Of a DNA stretch of 64,000 nt, positions 54,336 to 64,000 are shown piece by piece. The stretch lies in NCBI GenBank assembly GCA_030710605.1, contig CP092875.1, positions 62,834,394 to 62,898,393 on the forward strand, written 5' to 3'. The notes under the pieces were generated by a model. The model searched no databases and had not been told where the DNA came from. It worked only from the letters and a program-made list of their open reading frames with translations. A program made the position numbers and the translations under genes. Positions within the stretch are counted from its first letter, which is position 1. Every line of letters starts with the position of its first letter. The stretch is from Cordylochernes scorpioides (taxonomy: Eukaryota > Arthropoda > Arachnida > Pseudoscorpiones > Chernetidae).

Positions 54336-54840
54336 ATAAGACTTTATTCCATTAAAATAAATATTTGCTATAAAGTATAAAAATGTAATTAAAACAGTAG
54401 CAATGCTTTCTTTATGCCTTTGGAAATATTATAAAGATCCGAAAACTTGCACTTTGCATGAATAAAGAAACGTATTGTTACTGTTTATATTATTATTTTT
54501 TAGTTTATAGGAGTTTATTCCATTAAAATAATATTTGCTATAAAGTATAAAAATGGAATCACAAACAGTAGCAAGGCTTTCTTTATGCCTGTGGAAGGAT
54601 TATAAAGATCCGAAAGCTTGTACTGTGCACGAATAAAGAAACGTATTGTTAATGTTTATATTATTATTTTTTAGTTTATAAGAGTTTATTCCATTAAAAT
54701 AATATTTGCTATAAAGTATAAAAATGGAATTACAAACAGTAGCAAGGCTTTCTTTATGCCTGTGGAAGGATTATAAAGATCTGAAAGCTTGCACGTTTAC
54801 TAATAAAGAAACGCATTGCTATATACTGTTTATATTTTTT
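54336..54840 (+). repeat. Three tandem units of about 170 bp
   Basis: TTTATTCCATTAAAATAA starts near 54343, 54510 and 54687. Each unit carries TTTATGCCTGTGGAAGGATT, TATAAAGATCCGAAAGCTTG and GAATAAAGAAACGTATTG. A fragment is at 32665. Confidence 0.75.
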
Positions 54841-55083
54841 ATTTTATAAGACTTTATGAATTGCTAATATATTTTGATTTCTACCAATTGTAAATTAATT
54901 TGAAAGGAGGTTAAAATACTTAATCATGTATTATTTTCTCTAAGAAAAGGTTTCAATTATAATTTATTAGGATTTTCAAGCCTTCAAGTTAAATAATTCT
55001 TCCACAGGTGTTTCTTCGAAATATATACATTTCATATTATAATACATAACTATTTTTGAATGTATATATTTGGAAGAAACACG

Positions 55084-55208
55084 TCTGCAAAGTCGAACTG
55101 CTTTTCATATGTGTAGACATGTGGTGCACCTACAGTAAAGGCAGTCGCCTACCTCTACCTACAATGATTATTATGGCCTGTACCACAGGTACTAGGGATA
55201 AGCAAAAG
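55084..55208 (+). mobile_element. SINE 3' half
   Basis: GCAAAGTCGAACTGCTTTTC, GTAGACATGTGGTGCACCTA and GGCCTGTACCACAGGTACTA match the SINE tail. Confidence 0.65.
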
Positions 55209-55227
55209 AAAAAAGAAACACGTCTAT

Positions 55228-55499
55228 GTTGATGTGTCCAATGAAGGTCCTCAAATGTTTCCATTCATCTCTTTCACAGCAGCAGCCATATCCACTATCT
55301 TGGGTGTGTAAACTTGCTGTTCTGGGTCTATGTCAATTTTCTGCAAGATTGCGGCCATTGCTGGACATGAGAATATGTGGGTAGGTGTTAGTTCCACACC
55401 AGGACAATTGTTACATGTCCTGTAGGTTCTTTTGCCATCTGGATGTATTACCATTCCTTTGTAGTGTTTCGTTCTGAGTCTTGTTATTATTTTAAACAC
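55228..55499 (-). pseudogene. LINE ORF2 C-terminus, open to its stop
   Basis: The minus frame reads IITRLRTKHYKGMVIHPDGK, RTYRTCNNCPGVELTPTHIF and SCPAMAAILQKIDIDPEQQV, ending KIVDMAAAVKEMNGNI and a stop near 55248. The 3' end follows (CTTCATTGGACACATC). It is the best-preserved copy of the family whose tail makes the 98-bp satellite. The RLRTKH block and Cys-X2-Cys, His-X4-Cys motif point to an R1/I-type non-LTR element. The 5' part, with the reverse transcriptase, is missing. Confidence 0.65.
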
Positions 55500-55784
55500 G
55501 CCTATAGAATAGTTTTTTTTTAACTCGAAAGCTTGCCAATTCTATTAATTAGAAAAGAAACTTTATGCGGAGTACTTGATTAGATATTCTAAATGTTCTA
55601 TGCAATTTCTCTAAAGTTATTGAATATAAAGGAGGGTTAGTAAGTTATTATGTTCAACAAATATATTTTCTCAAAATTTATGATCAGCTCTATTCTCTAA
55701 ACTCTAATTTTTATTTCAGTCGTTAAATGCGTCTTTATATAAGTTTAATCAATATACAGCTTTTATTTACATTCATACATATAG

Positions 55785-55955
55785 CTTTATTAAGACCACC
55801 GGTCTTATACAGATTCACCGTAGGAAGAAAGCATGGATGGTGATCCTATAATAAGCATGGAACCCAAGAACAGCATCCAGGTCTAATAGCCATAGATTCC
55901 ACCATGCCCACTTCAAGTGGATTACTGAAAAGGCGAGTGTGGAATCAGCCGTGTT
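55785..55955 (-). repeat. 3' UTR-like sequence shared with 3900-4100
   Basis: CCACCGGTCTTATACAGATT, GGAATCAGCCGTGTTCTAGT and, on the minus strand, AATAAAGCTA as a poly-A signal. It lies just downstream of the coding segment at 55956. Confidence 0.55.
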
Positions 55956-56180
55956 CTAGTCTTCACTTTCCTCATCCATTTCTATTAATCTCCTCCGAAC
56001 GGTAACTGCGGCCTTGTAGAATTTATATAAAACAAAAAGAAGACCTCGATTAAACATCATTGCATTCATCCAGTTGTATAATTGTTGATAATTGTTGAAA
56101 GTGATAATTCCAGATATTTCTACGATGTAATACTCTTGTGATTTGCATAGAACTTTAGTGTTGTATATGTTAATTGACAT
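55956..56180 (-). CDS. Unrecognised C-terminal coding segment (DEESED end)
   Basis: Seventy-four codons from ATG at 56180 to a TAG. It reads MSINIYNTKVLCKSQEYYIV, EISGIITFNNYQQLYNWMNA, MMFNRGLLFVLYKFYKAAVT and VRRRLIEMDEESED. The end has a basic patch (VRRRL) and an acidic tail. GGCAG just before the ATG could be a splice acceptor, so this may be a last exon. A second, truncated copy at 4102-4215 keeps the same frame and stop, and the 3' flank with poly-A signal is also shared. That shared frame is the main evidence for coding. I do not recognise the family; it could be a retroelement ORF end or a retroposed host gene. Confidence 0.35.
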   Translation of the reverse strand: MSINIYNTKVLCKSQEYYIVEISGIITFNNYQQLYNWMNAMMFNRGLLFVLYKFYKAAVTVRRRLIEMDEESED

Positions 56181-56734
56181 CTGCCTATATAGCGCGGCCT
56201 TGTTGGATTGTTAGTAGGCTAGTGGTTAAGTGAATAAGGCAGGCCGGCGTGAGCTGCTGATGTACATATAATTTGATCTCTTGTCCTTCTTTTATAGTTT
56301 TATACCTTTAGGTAATAAAGGATCTTTCTCTTCCTCTACGAATCCATCATTTTTACCAACAATTATCAGATTGAGACACAGCTTTTAATCATACTTGCTC
56401 GTTCGCAATTATAATCTAATTGTTTGGAATACTTTTTTGGATCGTATTTTATATAATAAAACCATGAACCATATTTGATTAAACATAATTATAATTATCT
56501 GATGTTTAATAGATCTCTCTCATCATTTATTTTAAAAAATTTGAGTTGAATTTTTAAGACTTTCATTTAAAACATCGTCAAATAATTAAATGTAAAAATA
56601 TAATTAGAAAATACATATATAATGAGATCTTTAGAACACTTCAGATTAATTATGATCAAAACTGATTTAAAAATAAATAAATTCTGATCATGGACAAAAG
56701 TGGTGTCTATGAGTGTATAATACGAATGCTTTTG

Positions 56735-56840
56735 TCATCAAGACTGGAAGCATTTCTCAAAGTAGCAGGCCGACTATTAGCTCCAATATGAAATAACCGC
56801 TTCTGACATGAGGAACAGACGCCATGTATAGCCTCTCCTA
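56735..56840 (+). repeat. Fragment of the 22400 repeat
   Basis: TCATCAAGACTGGAAGCA, AGTAGCAGGCCGACTATTAG and CTGACATGAGGAACAGACGC. Confidence 0.55.
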
Positions 56841-56849
56841 ACTTAGACT

Positions 56850-57660
56850 GTAGATTCGAAATACTTTTAAGTTTTAAACTGAAGCAAATCATTATTTATA
56901 TGAGTAAACTTATCTCGAAGATAACAATAATTCATTATCTTATCTCTATATTGATTAAATCATTCTTCACTTTAGGATAAAGACTTTCATATATTACACA
57001 ATACATTTGTTCATATTTTGTACTAAAACAATAGTGATTGTTCAATTAATCTATTTAAATATATCGCTGGGTGTGTGTATGTGTGATTATCATACTTCAA
57101 ATCATAATAATTTATTATTGAAATGTTCGTTTGTCTCTAGGGTACCCCTCCATGTGTTCGTGCGATTACAGCAAAAATTAAAAATGTATTTAAAAATTAT
57201 TGAAAATATTCTCAAAACATGTAAATATAAATTACAGAATGTTTTAAATTTTATTGACACTTCGGTAAAACAATAAATAAATTCCACAGACACACATAGA
57301 CACATATATATTTATAATATTTTAAAATATTATTATAGAAAAAAAAGGTAGCAATATTTAAAATTGAGAATACAAAAAGAGAGCTAAATAAGACTCAAGA
57401 AGACGATGCATATGGAGCGTTAAGTTAAACGTATGACAGTAAAGGGCCCATAAGTTCAAATTCTCTACAATTTATTGGCACAAGAGTGCTAAGCCTACCA
57501 TAAAAATACTGGCGTCTGCTACGAAATACATTCGGGGAGGTAACAGATATGGAGTAACCTATAAATATATTCTCTTCGTTTTATTTTTTGAAGCAAAACA
57601 TATGTGTACTTTATTTAATAGACTTGATTTTAATGGGGAATTTTATTTTTGAAAATTTAT
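56850..57660. other. Gene-poor AT-rich stretch
   Basis: The 57007-57276 frame (89 codons) has no recognisable domain. Nothing else is supported. Confidence 0.3.
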
Positions 57661-57676
57661 AAAAATTTACCACTAT

Positions 57677-57834
57677 ATACAGTTAAACCTGTCTTAAGCG
57701 CCCCCTCTAAATAGCGCTTTCCTCTCTATACCGCCCGATTTTAAACATTAATATGTAAACATAGAACCCCCTCTCTATAGCACCCTGTTTTGGTAAGTCC
57801 CAAGAGGGGGCGCTATAGACAGGTTTAACTGTAT
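57677..57834. mobile_element. MITE with ACAGTTAAACCTGTCT ends
   Basis: CAGTTAAACCTGTCTTAAGC is mirrored by GCTATAGACAGGTTTAACTG. It is a close relative of 45236-45413, 158 bp, TA-flanked. Confidence 0.75.
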
Positions 57835-58319
57835 ATATTTTTAAATAGCTAATATAGAGAGATATTTATAACCTGGGTTCCTCTGGAGCGCAGAGCGTCA
57901 ACTACCCGGAGAGCTCTGATATACTAAATTTATATTTTATATTTTTATGTTTTCATAGTCTCATTTGATTCTAATATATAACAAAATATTCTGATGCTTA
58001 TATAAAACTCTTTCTAGAAAAACAATTAGAATTCAACTTAGATTTTATTGAATAAAAATGTTTTCAATTTATTAAAGTCACACATACAAACTTTTAAAAA
58101 TTATTTGTCTGTATTTAGATATATATATATATATGTATAGTATATTTTGAATTGTAATATGATAACACTGTATTAGTATATTTCACACACATATCTTCAA
58201 ATTAGTTAAGTTAGAACCAATAGTTTAAGATCATACTCTTCTATTAAAATGTACACTGCTTCTGTTTGCTACCACCCTCCATATTTTGTATGATAATATA
58301 TGTCTTTATTAATATAACT

Positions 58320-58765
58320 TGTATCATCTTTATTTGTATTCAAACTCAAAATGATGATGTCAAAATAGAAACAGCAAAATAGTGGTTGAAGACAGCTTCA
58401 TGGCAAAGATTCAGAAAACATAGCCGACGCCCAGATGGTCCCCTTCCGAGGTTTTTATAGGCGATCTCGCCCCGGGTTAAATAGAACAGTTTTAGCTCAG
58501 TGTGTGATACAAGGTATCCATCGACGCAGGCCGCTTCTGGCTCTCTCTCCATGTCTCGGTGTTAGGCATCCAGGTTTGTGTCAAGGCATCCACCTCTGTC
58601 CCGTGGGATGTCTCCTACCCGCTCGGTACTAACACTTGTTGTCCACGTGTGGGAAAAACATCAACACTCGCCTCACGAACGACTTCCAGTTTATTCGCAC
58701 GTTGCCTTACTCATGGTTACAACAGTAGACCCGTTAATGTCGACAGGATCATTTGTAACATGACA
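58320..58765 (-). mobile_element. Possible solo LTR with TATA box
   Basis: On the minus strand the segment could begin TGTCATGTTACAAATG and end AAAGATGATACA. CGCCTATAAAAACCTCGG (TATA box) lies near 58455 and TACAAATAAAGATG (poly-A signal) near 58330. It is GC-richer than the surroundings. No matching target duplication was found, so the limits and the class are uncertain; a host promoter is possible. Confidence 0.35.
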
Positions 58766-59104
58766 TATATATAATTTATTTTTTAATCTAAATAAAAGTG
58801 AATATTCTTTGAGATTTTCAAATTAAACATATGCTTGTGTGCTAAGTTATAATAGTCGCTAGTTACGATTTTATTTTGAAAGAGACTCTTCCCTGGATGG
58901 AAACGTTTCTATCAAGTGATATTATACAAGGGATATTATTATTTTAGGAAGTTAATATAGTATTTAATAGCACGGAAATCGAGAAAGATCGTAACAACGA
59001 AGTTTAGACAATGAAAGGTCACAACAAAGATTTATAAATTGCTACTGGGCATCTAAAAGGAATCGATAACTGAGGAAATTTGAAAGTTCGTACAAGAGTT
59101 ACGT

Positions 59105-60340
59105 CGGTGAATTGTTCGGGAGCCATAATCATGACATGGAGATATAACATAGTTGATCCAAGTCTAGAAGATACTAAAGTATAGATTTATAATTTCTCGG
59201 ACGCCATAATCTTGACATGGAGATATAACATAGTTGACCCAAGTCTAGAAGATACTAAAGTATAGATTTATAATTTCTCGGACGCCATATTCTTTACATG
59301 GAGATATAACATAGTTGACCCAAGTCTAGAAGATACTAAAGTATAGATTTAGAATTGCTCGGACCCTAATCTGACATGGAGATATAACATAGTTGACCCA
59401 AGTCTAGAAGATACTAAAGTATAGATTTAGAATTGCTCGGACCCTAATCTGACATGGAGATATAACATAGTTGACCCAAGTATAGAAGATACTAAAGTAT
59501 AGATTTAGAATTGCTCGGACCCTAATCTGACATGGAGATATAACATAGTTGACCCAAGTCTAGAAGAATCTAAAGTATAGATTTTGAATTTTTCGGGAGC
59601 CATAATCTTGACAGGGAGATATAACATAGTACTCTCAAGTCTAGAAGATACTAAAGTATAGATTTTGAATTGTTTGGGGCTACATATGATCTTACATGGA
59701 TATACAATACGTATATATCATAGTACTCTCAAGTCTAGAAGATACTAAAGTATAGGTTTAGAATTGCTCGGATCTTAATCTTGACATGGAGATATAACAC
59801 ACTACTCTTAAGTCTAGAATAATCTAAAGTATAGATTTAAAATTTCTCGGGAGCCATAATCTTACATGGAGATATAACATAGTAGACCCAAGTTTAGAAG
59901 ATACTAGAGTATAGATTTAGAATTTTTCGGGAGCCATAATCATGACATAGAGATATAACACAGTACTCTTAAGTCTAGAAGAAACTAAAGTATAGATTTA
60001 GAATTGCTCGGGAGCCATAATCTTACATGGAGATATAAAATAGTAGAACCAAGTTTAGAAGATACTAGAGTATAGATTTAGAATTGCTCGGACCCTAATC
60101 TTGACATGGAGATAAAACACAGTACTCTTAAGTCTAGAAGAATCTAAAGTATAGATTTAGAATTTCTCGGGAGCCATAATCTTACATGGAGATATAACAT
60201 AGTAGACCCAAGTTTAGAAGATACTAGAGTATAGATTTAGAATTTTTCGGGAGCCATAATCTTGACATAGAGATATAACACAGTACTCTTAAGTCTAGAA
60301 GAAACTAAAGTATAGATTTAGAATTGCTCGGGGCCCCATC
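59105..60340 (+). repeat. About 80-bp satellite, 15 units, dimeric in its 3' half
   Basis: Units carry ACATGGAGATATAACATAGT, AAGTCTAGAAGATACTAAAG and TATAGATTTAGAATTGCTCG. Unit lengths are roughly 76-84 bp. From about 59780 two unit types alternate (AGTAGACCCAAGTTTAGAAG and AGTACTCTTAAGTCTAGAAG), a dimeric higher-order repeat of about 160 bp. Confidence 0.85.
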
Positions 60341-60640
60341 TAAACAACCCAAGATAAGTGGCAACTTCTAATATTTTAGTAGGCGCCCTGTTATCTCGTC
60401 TGCTACAAGAAAAATGTTATTTTTATCGCGGCATTCTTCTTATCTGGTCGCCTTTGTTGCCGGCCTCTTAATTTTATTCCACTTTTATTCTCGTCTGGAG
60501 TAATTGTTTGCCGTCAGAGCTACTACACTTGGGGTTGGTTGGACTTCTATAGATTCTTGGTTTGTGATATTCTTTCGAGTAGCGAACTACTCCACAATAT
60601 TTTTATAATTATTCACAAAATAAATAAATATAATTATAGT

Positions 60641-60813
60641 AGAGCCTCCCTTTAGCGGAGACACCGCTAGCGGACTCCTCTCCACAAAGGACAGTTTTCA
60701 TTTGCAAAATTACCATTTTTACAGTTTAGCAACTTTCCGTTAAGAGGACACTTCTCTCTAAAGGACATTTTGGCTCTGCAATTAGGTGTCCTTTACAGGG
60801 AGGCTCTACTGTA
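60641..60813. mobile_element. Tigger-like MITE, single 173-bp copy
   Basis: AGTAGAGCCTCCCTTTAGCG and GGAGGCTCTACTGTA are inverted ends. Interior as in the 47314-48009 array. Confidence 0.75.
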
Positions 60814-60819
60814 TTATTA

Positions 60820-61740
60820 ATATAGGAATATTGAAACATTATTGTGTACAAATACGTATATGTTAAGGTTGTGTGATTATGCAATATTCAATATCATTCT
60901 GAAGAAACGAACTTGAACACTGAAGAAGATGGATGTACAGCTGATTGAAAATTTGGTTAATGAATTTAACTTAGAAATGAAATCTAAAAAATGTTTTCTA
61001 TATTTGAAAATTAATTTATGATTCCTCAGAGAAGTTGATGTCGGAGGAGAGCGACAGCAGGTCATTGGAACGTTGGGAGTTGAATATATCATTGGTTGAT
61101 GTGGTTATATTATGTTCTGAATTATTGGTATATAAATGTTCATTACGGAATGCATTTGACCATATCTAACTAGTTCACTTCTAATTTCCAATACCCTTAA
61201 TATGCTATGAACGTCCTCTATTATACAAGATAATTATTAGATTTCCATAAGAAAGATTAGTTGTAGACTTATATTCACCAATTTCTGTTATCTTCCTTGG
61301 TAACCAACCTTCCTTTATAGTGCATTTCTTCTTGGAACTGAGAATGAAAACTTCCATGAAAAGTTTTTTCAGTATTTTGATTTGATTATTTTTATTATCA
61401 TTATTATTAGAATTTATAAAACGTTTGACGTTTTGTAACAACCGATAAATTTTATATTAAACTTATTTATCATTAAACGGCATATTTTACAAACTTTTCA
61501 CAATTGGAAAGTGTGAATCTATAATGCATATATCTTTAATATTTCGCCTTTGTTCGGTAAAAGAGCGTCAATCTCGAGATCCTAACATTCATTCTAATGA
61601 TAAGTGGCATCTCAGCATTATTCCTTTCAAGATTTGACATATTATAATGATCATTTGTTCATTATATTAATCTCTCTAGAGAACATTAACTCGTTCAACG
61701 AACAAGTCTAGAACAACAGCCAGTCTTAAACCGTATTTAT
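60820..61740. other. Stretch without a recognised gene
   Basis: Short frames on both strands (for example EVDVGGERQQVIGTLGVEY in plus at 61029-61085) hint at decayed coding sequence, but no family is recognisable. Confidence 0.25.
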
Positions 61741-61746
61741 TTATTA

Positions 61747-62270
61747 ACTAGCGGATGTGTACCCGGCTTCGCCCGGGTTTTATCTGAGTGAAAGTTTGCC
61801 TAACGAATATTATTGATAATAATATTCTGGAACACACAGAATATTATGATAATAATGATAACTATATAAGTTACGTCATATATTTATATTATATATGAAA
61901 TTTATTTTTCGAGCAAACATATCCACTCTCTACTGAATAGATTTTTAAAAAGATATACATAAATAAAAATATCTAGAGATATACTACATGATCTTAGCCA
62001 AAAGGCCAATAAACGATATTTTATATATAGAGATGACCTGGCTTCGTGTCTTCTGCTCGAGTGAATGTTTCGCTGGTAGAATTTCGTTCCTGCCTACTAT
62101 TAATCATTATCTGGCTTCGCCCGTGGTCTGCTTTAGTGAATATTCTCCAAAAGATTTTTTTAATGCAATCAAGCATGATACGGCAATATTGTCATCATCA
62201 TTTCTGACTAAAAAAATATTGTTGCTCAGTACTTGGTTGAATATAATTTTTCTTGGTTAAAGTGCGACAA
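61747..62270 (+). mobile_element. Copies of the CCCGGGC-hairpin repeat family
   Basis: CTAGCGGATGTGTACCCGGC, TTCGCCCGGGTTTTATCTGA, then CTTCTGCTCGAGTGAATGTT and CTGGCTTCGCCCGTGGTCTG match blocks of 44037-44575 in order. Confidence 0.5.
61975..62017 (-). ncRNA. U2 snRNA 5'-end fragment (pseudogene)
   Basis: The minus strand reads ATCGTTTATTGGCCTTTTGG then CTAAGATCATGTAGTAT. The U2 5' end has ATCGCTTCTCGGCCTTTTGG followed by CTAAGATCA and GTAGTATCTG (established knowledge), so about 40 nt align with few changes. The Sm site and the rest of U2 are absent. It lies inside the retroelement-like repeat, so it is a chimera or a retropseudogene fragment, not a working gene. Confidence 0.7.
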
Positions 62271-62339
62271 AAAAACTCTTCCAGATTTAACTCTCTGTCC
62301 TGTTCAAATTTCAGCGAGATTAGTTACATATTGAAGGCT

Positions 62340-62700
62340 TGCATAGCCGACAAACATGTTCCCGGCTTCGCCCGATTTTTACCCGAGTAAAAGTTTGCTT
62401 AACAAACATTTGTTAAAACGATTCTAGCAAACATCCAATCCATACTGAATCTATACTTGTCTACACTCTCGATAATTTTTTCCCGGTCCCTTGAAAAATA
62501 CTCGATAAGTTGAAAAAAATCAGTATTAATTGGCTCACTCGGTAATTTGAAGTTGAAGGAATAGTATCTTGCCACAAACGAAAATATGTAAATAACTGTA
62601 TTTAGCGAATGTACCCGGCTTCGCACAGTTTTTATTCGAGTAAAATTTGCCTAACGAACATTTGTTAAAACGATTCTAGAAAACATCCAATCCACCTATA
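62340..62700 (+). mobile_element. Two partial copies of a TTCGCCCG repeat
   Basis: TCCCGGCTTCGCCCGATTTT at 62361 and GTACCCGGCTTCGCACAGTT at 62612 are each followed by a variant of TTTGCTTAACAAACATTTGT and AAAACGATTCTAGCAAACAT. Direct repeat of about 250 bp. Confidence 0.5.
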
Positions 62701-63340
62701 TATTGATTTATAAACGTATATAAATATAAATATTGTTATTTGCGTTTAAATTAATTTTTGAAACACATATATTTTGAAAATATTTATTATATTTTAAATA
62801 AGATATTGTCACTTTTGTGAATTTGATAATTAATTATTTCTTTTTTTCTCAATGAATTATATATATATCAATTTAAAAATTCATTTTTGTTATCATCAAA
62901 CAATATACGAAATTAATCAAAAAATATAACGATAATAAACAACAACAATTAGGGGCTCAAAAATCATTTATTATGGTTAGCAGCTCCGTAAATAAAGATA
63001 TTTTTACAACAACAATTAAAGTTGCATCATCATTTTTATAAAACAACAGAAAATTAAATAATCAATGTAAAAATATATTTTAACATTACATTTTAACATT
63101 TAACACAAAAATGTTACAATTTTTTCTTTAAATATATATTAATATTGAAATGCCAAGTATTTTTTACGTCATTGGAATATTATATTACTAAATTCTCAAA
63201 TTAAATTTATTATACTTGGAAAACATTTTAAGCATTGTTACAATTTATAAATATAATTTCACCAGACGCCGCTAGAGGCGCTGCTTGCGAGTGAAAGTAG
63301 AAAATTTGCAAATAAAATTGCAAAGAATATTTATTTCAAA
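62700..63340. other. Gene-poor AT-rich stretch
   Basis: No gene seen. ACGCCGCTAGAGGCGCTGC at 63266 is a short GC-rich hairpin block. Confidence 0.3.
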
Positions 63341-63735
63341 TCAAATTCAAACCAGAAATCTTCCCATTAGTATAGTAAATAACTTCCTAAAGTTTCACGG
63401 CGATTGGATAATCTTACCTTTTAAAAACATTCATCGTGTGAACAAACTAACATACATCGTGTAAACAAACCACGTGTTAATTATTAACCAATCAAATTCA
63501 TTTATCGTCGCGACCAGTGCTGCGCCCAAGCGGTAAAAGGCTGGAACTAACGCTTTTTGGTTTTTTATTTTTTTTTAAAAAGCACATCAACTTTTTTAGT
63601 TTTTTGAATAGCCTATATGTTAAACGAAATCTTCAGCTACCTACATGCGAAATTCCATAATGATTGAGTCAGTAGATTTTGCGTGAAGCGATAACAAACA
63701 TCGATTTCGCATTTCATTTTTATAGATATAAGGAT
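63340..63735 (+). repeat. 3' part of a retroelement-like repeat
   Basis: AGTTTCACGGCGATTGGATA, GCGAAATTCCATAATGATTG and ATTTCATTTTTATAGATATA. The last block resembles the TTTATATATATAGAT end of 44037-44575. Confidence 0.4.
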
Positions 63736-63851
63736 TAACCAGACGCGATATTGAAATATTTGCGCCTATTACAGAGGAAACAAACAACACACGAACAAAT
63801 TAGAACTTAAATTTTAATATTTACCAATTTACATGCATTAATCGACAGAGT

Positions 63852-63998
63852 TCATGAAATATATATAGACAAGGAGGCTGATGTAAGAGAATAATTTAGA
63901 TCAGGGAACAAACGATGTCTCACTTCTGCAAAGTTCGGACAGTCATAGATAAGATGAGGAGCAGTTTGTTCAGTTTCTCCGCAGGAACATTTTGGTCT
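63852..63998 (-). pseudogene. LINE ORF2 C-terminus, zinc-knuckle-like end, cut by the window edge
   Basis: The minus frame enters from the window edge reading RPKCSCGETEQTAPHLIYDC, then PNFAEVRHRLFPDLN and ends NYSLTSASLSIYIS and a TGA at 63852. Cys-X-Cys-Gly, Glu-Gln-Thr, His-Leu-Ile, Asp-Cys-Pro is a standard C-terminal motif of arthropod non-LTR retrotransposon ORF2 proteins. It is open here, so more of the element may lie beyond 64000. It resembles the copy at 7079-7335 but is better preserved. Confidence 0.65.
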
Positions 63999-64000
63999 TT

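Noticed and set aside
59105-60340. CRISPR array
   Set aside because: Spacing is continuous: no unique spacers separate the units, and the genome is eukaryotic. It is a satellite.

Overview
The window looks like intergenic DNA from an animal nuclear genome, most probably an arthropod. The reasons are strong AT richness, the absence of any intact multi-domain gene, and the mix of elements: a mariner transposon, LINE tails of arthropod type, a Helentron-like endonuclease fragment, Penelope-like termini, tRNA-derived SINEs and several MITE families. I cannot name the species. A run of exactly 100 N at 43546-43645 marks a scaffold gap. There is no bacterial gene organisation, and almost every open frame lies inside a repeat.

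Layout. 0-12 kb: MITEs, long foldbacks, an array of inverted Penelope-like hairpins (4.66-5.48 kb), a LINE tail and two SINEs. 12-15.7 kb: a CpG-rich promoter-like patch, a 5'-truncated endonuclease/exonuclease/phosphatase fragment, and a mariner element (14362-15666) whose transposase is frameshifted and lacks one catalytic Asp. 16-31 kb: foldbacks, two copies of an unusual tRNA-like element, a possible LTR at 25.4 kb and a TATA-bearing segment with 60-bp repeats at 30.1-30.6 kb. 33-43 kb: two well-formed hammerhead ribozyme motifs (33.1 and 42.55 kb), a GC-rich decayed coding island (38.6-39.3 kb), a 98-bp satellite made from a LINE 3' end, and a solo LTR with a target duplication. 43-64 kb: minisatellites, MITE arrays, LINE fragments, a two-member protein-coding C-terminus family (56.0 and 4.1 kb), a roughly 80-bp satellite with dimeric higher-order structure (59.1-60.3 kb) and a U2 snRNA fragment.

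The most interesting theme is self-cleaving or structured RNA in repeats. The type I hammerhead at 42549-42603 has every core nucleotide, a two-part stem I and a GUC cleavage triplet. It sits in a 307-bp directly repeated unit beside a long foldback, an organisation resembling retrozymes or Penelope-like terminal repeats. A second copy at 33.1 kb is nearly intact and three more are decayed. Separately, several repeat families share a hairpin followed by GAAA, with stems that differ in sequence but still pair. These may be diverged relatives of the same ribozyme fold. All assignments come from reading the sequence only; no search or folding program was run.
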